This document shows, piece by piece, positions 1-5,136 of a stretch of 16,254 nt of DNA (its first letter is position 1; every line of letters starts with the position of its first letter). Position numbers and translations under genes: made by a program. The notes under the pieces are model-generated. The model did not search any database. It saw nothing but the letters and a program-made list of their open reading frames with translations, and had not been told where the DNA came from. Source of the DNA: DASYYE01 sp035946955 (GTDB taxonomy: Bacteria > Actinomycetota > Actinomycetes > Streptosporangiales > Streptosporangiaceae); the NCBI GenBank assembly GCA_035946955.1, contig DASYYE010000588.1:1-16254 (forward strand), read 5' to 3'.

Positions 1-331
1 GCACCTCCCCTATGCCGGATGCCCCGCGAGCCCTTGTCATGCGCGCCCGATTGTGTTGTATCGCCAGGCTCGGACACTCCTCATTGGCCAGCCGGCACAA
101 CCGCCCGGGACAGTCTCCAGCGACCCGCAGGCGCCGTCCAATCGTGCTGTGCACAGGTTTGTGGACAGCCTGTGCAGACACGCCGACGAGACTGTGTACT
201 TCCTGGGGACAACGCTGGGGACGGTCCGTGGCCCCGCACCAACGGCGAACCTGCTACCTGCAACAATGCAATCCACCGGGTGTGCGGAAAAGAAAGTTTT
301 TGCCCGTCGCGCATCCACATGGCTAACGGAG

Positions 332-340
332 TTGTCCACA
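332..340 (+). promoter_or_regulatory. DnaA box, exact actinobacterial consensus
   Basis: TTGTCCACA is the preferred DnaA box of high-GC actinobacteria. It is the best match I noticed in the window and lies with two one-mismatch copies within 180 bp. DnaA binding is inferred from sequence only. Confidence 0.45.
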
Positions 341-483
341 GGCAGAACCGGATACTGGGGATCATGTCAGCAACTGGTTACCAGCCCGTCAGGCCCGGTT
401 CTCCCAGCAGGCACGGGCAGGCCAATCTGCGACACAGCCCGCCGTACCTGCCGAACAGCCATGCGATCATGGCTCGTTATCTC

Positions 484-489
484 TAAGAT
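484..489 (+). promoter_or_regulatory. Candidate -10 element for a leaderless start
   Basis: TAAGAT fits the actinobacterial -10 pattern TANNNT. It sits seven bases before the GTG at 497, which is where transcription would begin. No Shine-Dalgarno sequence precedes that GTG and no clear -35 box is present. Confidence 0.4.
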
Positions 490-496
490 TTCGTAT

Positions 497-691
497 GTGT
501 GTTCGGACTCGGACTACAACCTTCACCTCGCCCGCATCAAGCAGGCCATCGACGAGCTCGCAACGGCGACACCAGGCACAGCGGAAGACCCTGAGATGGC
601 GCAGCGCCTGGCGCGGCTATGGGCGATGCTCGCAGAGCTTGACCCCGCAATGGCGGTGCGATTGGCGGGGTACTTCCCGGACACGCCATGA
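497..691 (+). CDS. Small helical hypothetical protein (64 aa)
   Basis: I do not recognise a named family. The frame stays open far upstream, but only the last 64 codons look like real protein. They have G/C-rich third positions and read as two amphipathic helices (about residues 7-21 and 30-56) rich in Ala, Leu and Glu, the second containing ARLWAMLAELDP. The chosen GTG start at 497 has no Shine-Dalgarno but lies seven bases after a -10-like TAAGAT, consistent with a leaderless message. The protein has no signal peptide or membrane segment and ends with the charged tail FPDTP. It converges on rplI with a hairpin between them. Short soluble helical proteins of this type occur in other actinobacteria, but I cannot assign a role. 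The start is uncertain. Confidence 0.55.
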   Translation: MCSDSDYNLHLARIKQAIDELATATPGTAEDPEMAQRLARLWAMLAELDPAMAVRLAGYFPDTP

Positions 692-739
692 CCGCCTCAG
701 CAAACACGCCAAAACGGCCACCTGACGAACGCGCAAGGC

Positions 740-767
740 GGCGCAGCCCGGAACACCGGGCAGCGCC
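740..767. terminator. Bidirectional hairpin terminator between convergent genes
   Basis: The arms 740-751 (GGCGCAGCCCGG) and 756-767 (CCGGGCAGCGCC) pair over 12 positions with one central A-A mismatch and close on an AACA loop. There is no T tract on either side, which is common for actinobacterial hairpin terminators. It sits between the small + strand gene and the end of the rpsF operon and could serve both. Confidence 0.7.
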
Positions 768-782
768 GACAGAGGCCGCGGC

Positions 783-1244
783 TCAGGAGCCGACGACCTC
801 CACATCCAGCTTGGCACTGACCTCTGGGTGGAGGCGGACGGTGACCTGGTGCGACCCGATGGTCTTGATCGGGTTGACAACCTCGATCCGCCGCTTGTCC
901 AGGTCGGGTCCGCCGGCTGCCCGCACTGCCGCCGCGATGTCAGCGGGGCCGACCGAGCCGAACAGGCGGCCTGCACTGCCAGCCCTGGTGGACAGCCGGA
1001 CCTTCAGCGCGGCCAGCCGGCCGGCTGCCTGCTTCGCGTCGTCCAGGCCGCGGATGTCCCGGGCGTTACGGGCACGCTTGATCAGCTCGATCTGCTTCTG
1101 TGCTCCGCGCGTCCAGTGCATTGCGAGGCCACGGGGGACCAGGTAGTTGCGACCGTAGCCGCCAGCCACCTCCACCACGTCGCCTGGCGAACCGAGGCCG
1201 GTGACCTCCTGGGTCAGGATGAGTTTCATCGGGATGCGGCTCAT
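783..1244 (-). CDS. rplI: 50S ribosomal protein L9
   Basis: L9 binds 23S rRNA at the base of the L1 stalk and restrains ribosome movement on the mRNA. The N-terminal domain reads MKLILTQEVTGLG followed by GDVVEVAGGYGRNYLVPRGLA, the standard L9 signature. A helical linker (about residues 47-80) and a C-terminal RNA-binding domain (about 83-150) follow. The length of 153 residues is usual. The canonical start would be Met6 (ATG at 1229), but only the upstream ATG at 1244 has a Shine-Dalgarno (GAGGAG, about 10 bases away). I therefore accept a five-residue extension, MSRIP. It is the last gene of rpsF-ssb-rpsR-rplI, 20 bp after rpsR. A terminator hairpin follows its stop. Confidence 0.96.
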   Translation of the reverse strand: MSRIPMKLILTQEVTGLGSPGDVVEVAGGYGRNYLVPRGLAMHWTRGAQKQIELIKRARNARDIRGLDDAKQAAGRLAALKVRLSTRAGSAGRLFGSVGPADIAAAVRAAGGPDLDKRRIEVVNPIKTIGSHQVTVRLHPEVSAKLDVEVVGS

Positions 1245-1264
1245 CGCTTCGTGTCTCCTCGGCC

Positions 1265-1501
1265 TCAGCGCGGCGTGCTCGTGTAAGGGAGCATGGCCAT
1301 CTCGCGAGCGTTCTTGATCGCCGTGGCCACGTCCCGCTGGTGCTGGGTGCAGTTGCCGGTGACCCGCCGTGCGCGGATCTTGCCGCGGTCAGAGATGAAC
1401 TTGCGGAGGAGGCCCGTGTCTTTGTAGTCGACGCGGGCGATCTTCTCCTGGCAGAAGAGGCAAACCTTCTTCCTCGGTTTGCGGATCGGCGCTTTCGCCA
1501 T
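1265..1501 (-). CDS. rpsR: 30S ribosomal protein S18, zinc-ribbon (C+) form
   Basis: S18 pairs with S6 on the platform of the small subunit. The 78-residue protein has the family core, from KDTGLLRKFISDRGKI to RRVTGNC and ATAIKNAREMAMLPY. It keeps CxxC at Cys14/Cys17 plus Cys51 and His54, so it looks like the zinc-binding C+ paralogue. Actinobacteria often carry a second, cysteine-free S18 elsewhere that is induced under zinc limitation; this copy would be the zinc-replete housekeeping form. The ATG at 1501 has a strong AAGGAG seven bases upstream. It lies between ssb and rplI in the classic operon. The 97-bp gap before it contains two hairpins. Confidence 0.97.
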   Translation of the reverse strand: MAKAPIRKPRKKVCLFCQEKIARVDYKDTGLLRKFISDRGKIRARRVTGNCTQHQRDVATAIKNAREMAMLPYTSTPR

Positions 1502-1521
1502 CGTGGTGCTCCTTGAGAGAG

Positions 1522-1580
1522 CCCCGCTGCGCGCGGGGATGGTGATCAGTCAGGTGGCCCAGGCCTGTGGTCCGGGCCAC
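1522..1580 (-). other. Two hairpins in the ssb-rpsR spacer
   Basis: Arms 1522-1527/1533-1538 (CCCCGC/GCGGGG, five-base loop) lie just upstream of the rpsR Shine-Dalgarno. Arms 1554-1560/1574-1580 (GTGGCCC/GGGCCAC, 13-base loop) lie closer to the ssb stop. Within an operon these could be processing or stability elements that set the ratio of SSB to S18, or a weak attenuator. Neither is followed by a U tract. The role is inferred. Confidence 0.4.
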
Positions 1581-1583
1581 AAC

Positions 1584-1611
1584 ACTAGAACGGCGGTACT
1601 AGAACGGCGGT
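1584..1611. repeat. Exact 14-bp tandem duplication over the ssb stop codon
   Basis: ACTAGAACGGCGGT occurs twice back to back (1584-1597 and 1598-1611). Read on the - strand, the first copy encodes the final Pro-Pro-Phe codons and the TAG stop of ssb. The second copy lies just past the stop, out of frame, and is non-coding. This looks like a recent slippage duplication of the gene's 3' end. Confidence 0.9.
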
Positions 1612-2111
1612 TCGTCAGGTGCGCTGTCGCCCCCGAACGACTCGGACGGCTCAGCGGCCCACGGGTCTTCGGACGGCCGCCCGCCCGAACCGCCACCGAA
1701 GCCACCAGACCCACCAGAGCCGAAGCCACCGGACCCACCAGAGCGGTTGGACTTGGCGACCTTCGCGGAGGCATAACGCAGGGACGGCCCCACCTCATCC
1801 ACCTCCACCTCGTACACGGTGCGCTTCTCACCCTCACGGGTCTCGTACTGGCGCTGCTTCAGCCGGCCGCTGACGATGACGCGCATACCGCGCTGCAGGC
1901 TCTCGGCCACGTTCTCGGCCGCCTGGCGCCAGACGTTGCACGAGAGGAACAGCGCCTCGCCGTCTTTCCACTCGCCGGTCGCCTGGTCGCGGAACCGTGG
2001 GGTGGATGCGACCCGGAACGCGGCTACGGCCTGGCCGGTCGGGGTGTATCGCAATTCGGGGTCGTTGACTATGTTGCCGACGACCGTGATCTGGGTGTCG
2101 CCTGCTGCCAT
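1599..2111 (-). CDS. ssb: Single-stranded DNA-binding protein
   Basis: SSB coats single-stranded DNA during replication, repair and recombination and recruits partner enzymes through its acidic C-terminal tip. The OB fold spans about residues 5-115, starting ITVVGNIVNDPELRYTPTGQ and including the conserved FLSCNVWRQAAENVAESLQRG. A glycine-rich linker (about 122-145) carries two eight-residue SGGSGGFG-like units encoded by a 24-bp tandem repeat. The protein ends DEPPF, the actinobacterial form of the interaction tip. At 170 residues the length is normal. The ATG at 2111 has GGGAGA just upstream. It is second in the operon, 72 bp after rpsF. The 3' end is tandemly duplicated, but the reading frame is intact. 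Confidence 0.97.
   Translation of the reverse strand: MAAGDTQITVVGNIVNDPELRYTPTGQAVAAFRVASTPRFRDQATGEWKDGEALFLSCNVWRQAAENVAESLQRGMRVIVSGRLKQRQYETREGEKRTVYEVEVDEVGPSLRYASAKVAKSNRSGGSGGFGSGGSGGFGGGSGGRPSEDPWAAEPSESFGGDSAPDEPPF
1696..1743. repeat. 24-bp tandem repeat in the SSB linker
   Basis: Two 24-bp units (1696-1719 and 1720-1743) differ at one base. Each encodes eight residues of the Gly/Ser/Phe linker. Such units can change linker length by slippage without breaking the frame. Confidence 0.85.
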
Positions 2112-2183
2112 CTGGGTCTCCCGGTCGGTCGGGGTTATTTCTTAGGTATACGCGAGCGTGCCGACAGTCAGGCTGTGGCAGGG

Positions 2184-2474
2184 TCAGCGCTGGTCCAGGC
2201 GGAGCACCTTGGTCCGCAGGACAGCCTCGTTGAGGCCGAGCTGACGGTCGAGCTCAGCGACGGTCCCTGGCTCAGCATTGAGGTCGACCACGGCGTAGAT
2301 GCCCTCAGACTTCTTGTCGATCTCGTAGGAGAGGCGCCGCCGCCCCCAGACGTCGACCTTGTCGACGCTGCCTCCCCCGGTGCTGACGACGGTGAGGAAC
2401 TGCTCCAGCGAGGGCTGGACGGTTCCTTCCTCGAGCGAGGGGTCGAGGATGATCATCATTTCGTAGTGGCGCAT
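2184..2474 (-). CDS. rpsF: 30S ribosomal protein S6
   Basis: S6 heterodimerises with S18 on the 30S platform. The 96-residue protein begins MRHYEMMIILDPSLEE and has the family features WGRRRLSYEIDKKSEGIYAVVDL and LDRQLGLNEAVLRTKVLR. The frame is open well upstream, but the ATG at 2474 is the right start: it matches the family N-terminus and has a strong AAAGGAGG 11 bases away. It is first in rpsF-ssb-rpsR-rplI. The leader has extensive hairpin potential that could hide this Shine-Dalgarno, so autoregulation by the S6:S18 complex is plausible. Confidence 0.97.
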   Translation of the reverse strand: MRHYEMMIILDPSLEEGTVQPSLEQFLTVVSTGGGSVDKVDVWGRRRLSYEIDKKSEGIYAVVDLNAEPGTVAELDRQLGLNEAVLRTKVLRLDQR

Positions 2475-2485
2475 GAGCGGACATG

Positions 2486-2539
2486 CCTCCTTTGGACTGG
2501 TGCGGTCACGGTCTGTCCGTGACAGGAGGTACTGCACCA
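2486..2539 (-). promoter_or_regulatory. rpsF leader: Shine-Dalgarno-sequestering structure, possible S6:S18 site
   Basis: In the - strand transcript a perfect 7-bp hairpin (positions 2523-2517 with 2511-2505, loop ACAGA) lies between CCUCCU (2529-2524) and the rpsF Shine-Dalgarno AGGAGG (2491-2486). CCUCCU and AGGAGG are perfect complements, so the outer stem would hide the ribosome binding site and leave a 13-nt 3' bulge. A competing outer stem, UGGUGC (2539-2534) with GCACCA (2503-2498), would free it. A CCG sits at the junction of the inner stem and the bulge. The described S6:S18 autoregulatory motif has a CCG bulge flanked by a stem and a hairpin. The match to that motif is inference. 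Confidence 0.5.
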
Positions 2540-2568
2540 CGCAGCGTGCTGGCCGGTGCAGCCGACCC

Positions 2569-2574
2569 AGATTA
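2569..2574 (-). promoter_or_regulatory. Candidate -10 for rpsF
   Basis: TAATCT on the - strand fits TANNNT and would start transcription near 2562, giving a leader of about 88 nt. That transcript would open directly with a hairpin (CTGCACC at 2561-2555 pairing with GGTGCAG at 2538-2532). No good -35 box is seen. Confidence 0.35.
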
Positions 2575-2679
2575 CCAGCACCCTGCTGGAGCCGGACCCA
2601 TCGCGAGTGTGGGTTCCGCCTGCCGGTGCACGGGAAAAACTCCGGTGACAATGCTGGGACACACCAGGGGGTGGCAATC

Positions 2680-3009
2680 ATGCCCCAAGCCACCAAGACG
2701 ACGGCCCGGTCGGCGACCGCCCTCCCGCGCCTGCCCCGCCCGACTCTGAACTCCGACGGCGAGCGACATCCAGTGGAGAACAGCCTCGCCGTCTTCACCC
2801 TCGCCGCCGGGCTGGTCGCGGCCGTGACCGGCTTCATGGTCGCCCAGCATGTGGTGGCCTCGGTCCTGGGTGCAGCGGGATTGGCGGTCGGGCTCTTCGC
2901 GCAGATGATCTCCGCGACCAGGGCGGAACGGATGATCATCGTGACTGGCCTGGTCGCGGCATTCCTCGGGCTTGCCCTCGGCCTCGGTCACGGTGGCTTC
3001 GTCCCGTAG
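2680..3009 (+). CDS. Small three-helix membrane protein, unknown function
   Basis: I do not recognise a named family. The 109-residue product has a polar, Arg/Thr-rich N-terminus (about 1-32). Three hydrophobic segments follow: about 35-54 (SLAVFTLAAGLVAAVTGFMV), 57-76 and 84-103. The short loop between the second and third (RAER) is positively charged. There is no cleavable signal peptide or known catalytic motif. The ATG at 2680 has a G-rich Shine-Dalgarno-like stretch (AGGGGGTGG) just upstream; the GTG at 2671 is an alternative. It is transcribed divergently from rpsF across a shared 205-bp region and is followed by an intrinsic terminator, so it is probably monocistronic. Position in a conserved block argues it is a real gene. 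Confidence 0.8.
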   Translation: MPQATKTTARSATALPRLPRPTLNSDGERHPVENSLAVFTLAAGLVAAVTGFMVAQHVVASVLGAAGLAVGLFAQMISATRAERMIIVTGLVAAFLGLALGLGHGGFVP

Positions 3010-3043
3010 GCGCGCCACTCACGGCACTCGGTTACGGCACAGC

Positions 3044-3067
3044 GGTCAGTCGCGACTGCCTTGTTTT
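3044..3067 (+). terminator. Intrinsic terminator of the three-helix membrane protein gene
   Basis: The core is the palindrome CAGTCGCGACTG (3047-3058), extended by GG/CC on the outside with one bulged T, and followed at once by TTGTTTT (3061-3067). It lies 35 bp after the stop at 3009 and reads in the right direction. Confidence 0.75.
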
Positions 3068-3127
3068 GCATAACCCGTCGGCTACCTAGTGGTCCCGTAT
3101 CGGCCGGTGCCGCGGCAGCAAAGCCTT

Positions 3128-4162
3128 TCAGGGCGTGGTGACCTGCGAGAGCTTGGTGTAGACCGTGGGGACTACTACCACCTGAGTGGCGTTTACCGCC
3201 GCGCCGTTCGGCGTACCGACCACGACGACCGTGGCACCTCTGGTGACCGAGCTGGCCCAGGACGAGCCAGCCAGGTCCAGGTACTTGGTCGATGAGGTCT
3301 TGTCCACCGTGACTGTCTGCCCGCCGTGCAGCTTGATAGTGAGGCTGCTGGCCGAGGTGCTCTGGACCGTCCCGTACACGGCCTCGCCAGCCTGTGCGAA
3401 CGCTCCCGGGATCCCCGCCGGTGGCCCCAGGAGGGCAGGCAGGCGCCCCAGCAGCGGCGCCGGGAGGCCAGCCCGCGGCAAGACCTGGATAGCCCCAGGG
3501 AAATACTGGCGGGCCATGGGAGGCGGTCCCCCCTTGATGAAGAACTGCGAGCCTGCCGGCCCGACGTAGTACCTCCCACCTGGCCCGATGGAGATACTCG
3601 TGTGCCCTGGGAGCAGCGCCTCCGCAGGCAGCGTCCCTGGGGGCGCGATGGAGAGCGACTGTCCCGGCTGCAGCAGACCTGGCGGCAGACCGCGCAGGTG
3701 GACGTTCGCGGGTGCGGGCACGAACGTGCGGGTGAACCCGGCCGGGGTCGCCGATGGCGCGGTCGCGTCGACGACCGCGAGCGCGACCACGGCCCCAGTC
3801 AGGGCGGCTGCCACGACCCAGCCGGTGCTCCTGCTCGTGAGCACATCCCGGGCACCCTGTCCCCGGGAGGCCCTGGGTGGCTGGCCTGGTACTGCCTGCT
3901 CCTGCGGTGCGGTCGCCGCAGCCGCGGACTCCGAAGGCCCTGGCCCCGGCGCGGGACCTTCGGATGCCGGCTGCGAGGCGGCAGCGGATGCAGCGCCTGC
4001 CGTGCCTGGCTCAGGCGGGACACCGGACCCAGTTGTCTCACTGTGCCCAGGCGCACCGCCAGAACCTCCTGGCGGTGCGTCTGGCGAACCTACGGGCTGC
4101 TCGTGTTCGTCCACGGCTCGCCTCCTCTGCGGGGATTGTTGACCATATGGTCTGCGACCCAT
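3128..4162 (-). CDS. Membrane-anchored protein with C-terminal DUF5666-like domain
   Basis: The protein is about 344 residues. Residues 1-112 form a disordered cytoplasmic region rich in Pro, Gly, Ala, Glu and Gln. One hydrophobic segment (about 114-132, WVVAAALTGAVVALAVV) is followed by a Pro/Gly-rich extracytoplasmic stretch. The C-terminal beta domain (about 259-332) reads AVYGTVQSTSASSLTIKLHGGQTVTVD and ends GATVVVVGTPNGAAVNATQVVVVP. That pattern resembles DUF5666, a small beta-barrel domain of unknown function in secreted actinobacterial proteins. I chose the ATG at 4162, with AGGA seven bases upstream, over the TTG at 4168. The gene is convergent with the small membrane protein and divergent from the endonuclease IV homologue. 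No enzymatic motif is seen; a surface-binding role is only a guess. Confidence 0.8.
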   Translation of the reverse strand: MGRRPYGQQSPQRRRAVDEHEQPVGSPDAPPGGSGGAPGHSETTGSGVPPEPGTAGAASAAASQPASEGPAPGPGPSESAAAATAPQEQAVPGQPPRASRGQGARDVLTSRSTGWVVAAALTGAVVALAVVDATAPSATPAGFTRTFVPAPANVHLRGLPPGLLQPGQSLSIAPPGTLPAEALLPGHTSISIGPGGRYYVGPAGSQFFIKGGPPPMARQYFPGAIQVLPRAGLPAPLLGRLPALLGPPAGIPGAFAQAGEAVYGTVQSTSASSLTIKLHGGQTVTVDKTSSTKYLDLAGSSWASSVTRGATVVVVGTPNGAAVNATQVVVVPTVYTKLSQVTTP

Positions 4163-4257
4163 CTGCAAGTCCTATGCACAGAACCTGAGGATCATGTGTG
4201 AGTTGCTGGCAGTTCAGCCCGTCCGATGGGGCACGAGCGGCTGTCGGTGGGAGCCGG

Positions 4258-4263
4258 TAGGGT
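4258..4263 (+). promoter_or_regulatory. Candidate -10 for a leaderless endonuclease gene
   Basis: TAGGGT fits TANNNT and lies six bases before the ATG at 4270, so transcription would begin at the start codon. An AGGG inside the same bases could instead act as a weak Shine-Dalgarno, so the reading is ambiguous. Confidence 0.4.
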
Positions 4264-4269
4264 CGCTGC

Positions 4270-5070
4270 ATGGTCCGTGTGGGAGCCCATGACCGCGAGG
4301 GCGACCCGGTCGCAGTGGCCGGCGCCACCGAAGCAGATGTCATCCAGTTCTTCCTCGGCGACCCCCAGGGCTGGGGTGCCCCAACCTTCCCCGGTGGCGA
4401 CGCGGCCGCGCTGCGCGCCGAGTTCGCCAAGGCCGGGGTGGATGTCTACATCCACTCGCCCTACGGGATCAACGTGGCGAGCGCCAACAACCGCATCAGG
4501 ATCCCCAGCCGCAAGCTGCTGGACCAGCAGTTGCAGGCCGCCGCGGCGGTGGGGGCCAAGGCCCTGATCGTGCACGGCGGTCACGTGACCGCTGGCGTGG
4601 ACGAACAGGTGGGTTACGAGAACTGGCGCAAGGCGGCCGAGCGCATCGAACGCCCGGTGCCGCTGCTCATCGAGAACACCGCGGGCGGAGACCATGCGAT
4701 GGCTCGTGGCCTCGACGGGCTGGCCCGCCTGTGGGAGGCCATTGGCGACCTCAGCGACGGCGACAACTCTGGCACCGGCGCCGGGCAGATCGGTCTCTGC
4801 CTGGACACCTGTCACGCCTACGCCAGCGGCGAGGACCTGGCGGGCATCGTGGACCGGGTGAAGTCGGTCACCGGGCGGCTCGACCTGGTCCACTGCAACA
4901 ACTCACGCGATGAGTTCGGGTCCGGCCGCGACCGGCACGCCGGGATCGAGTCCGGCACGATCGACCCCGCCCTCCTCCTCGACGTCATCCGGGCCGCAGA
5001 CGCCCCCGTGGTCTGCGAGACCCCCGACCCCGCCACCGACATCCGCTGGCTACGCGACCACCTCAGCTGA
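4270..5070 (+). CDS. nfo: Endonuclease IV family AP endonuclease (TIM barrel)
   Basis: Endonuclease IV cuts the backbone 5' of abasic sites in base-excision repair, using a three-zinc centre. This 266-residue protein starts MVRVGAH and keeps every expected metal-ligand segment: IHSPY (His62), VHGGH (His102), LIENTAGG (Glu135), LDTCH (Asp179, His182), LVHCNNS (His208), DRHAGIESG (Asp221, His223) and CETP (Glu250). The order and spacing match E. coli Nfo (His69 to Glu261), although the protein is slightly shorter. It stands alone, divergent from the DUF5666-like gene and convergent with the GT87 gene. M. tuberculosis does not keep its endonuclease IV gene in this block, so the location is a local difference. 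Activity as an AP endonuclease is well supported; sugar isomerases share the fold but not these motifs. Confidence 0.93.
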   Translation: MVRVGAHDREGDPVAVAGATEADVIQFFLGDPQGWGAPTFPGGDAAALRAEFAKAGVDVYIHSPYGINVASANNRIRIPSRKLLDQQLQAAAAVGAKALIVHGGHVTAGVDEQVGYENWRKAAERIERPVPLLIENTAGGDHAMARGLDGLARLWEAIGDLSDGDNSGTGAGQIGLCLDTCHAYASGEDLAGIVDRVKSVTGRLDLVHCNNSRDEFGSGRDRHAGIESGTIDPALLLDVIRAADAPVVCETPDPATDIRWLRDHLS

Positions 5071-5081
5071 CGCCAGCTCTT

Positions 5082-5136
5082 CCATGATCCTGAAGACTCT
5101 TCAGTTACTATGACTGAAATTCTTACCGGATCATGG
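5082..5136. terminator. Long bidirectional hairpin between convergent genes
   Basis: Perfect 9-bp arms CCATGATCC (5082-5090) and GGATCATGG (5128-5136) enclose AAGA/TCTT (5093-5096/5121-5124) and an inner 6-bp stem TTCAGT/ACTGAA (5100-5105/5113-5118) with a 7-base loop. The interior gaps are nearly symmetrical, so the whole 55 bp folds as one rod. The right arm includes the stop codon of the GT87 gene (5133-5131). It would terminate both converging transcripts. Confidence 0.8.

Larger units (their letters stand above)
1..496. other. Non-coding region with DnaA-box-like 9-mers
   Basis: I see no convincing gene here: open frames on both strands lack actinobacterial codon pattern and recognisable protein. 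The stretch is less G+C-rich than its surroundings and includes an A/T patch at about 287-302. It holds one exact actinobacterial DnaA-box consensus, TTGTCCACA, at 332-340 (+), and near-matches on the other strand at 160-168 (TGTGGACAG) and 204-212 (TGGGGACAA), each one mismatch from TGTGGACAA. A perfect palindrome CTGTGCACAG lies at 147-156. In related genomes the replicative helicase gene dnaB lies beyond rplI, so a DnaA-responsive region is plausible. Function is inference. Confidence 0.5.

Noticed and set aside
2141..2170. A/T-rich patch with TATACC upstream of ssb as an internal promoter
   Set aside because: The spacing to the nearest -35-like CTGACT is only 15 bp and the hexamer does not fit TANNNT; possible but not supportable.
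1479..2522. Long + strand open frame of 347 codons opposite ssb and rpsF
   Set aside because: It lies antisense to two certain genes, its composition is the mirror of their codons, and it matches no family.
3326..4201. 291-codon + strand frame opposite the DUF5666-like gene
   Set aside because: Arg/Pro/Gly-rich shadow typical of the antisense of a high-GC gene; the - strand frame has a signal-anchor helix and a recognisable C-terminal domain.
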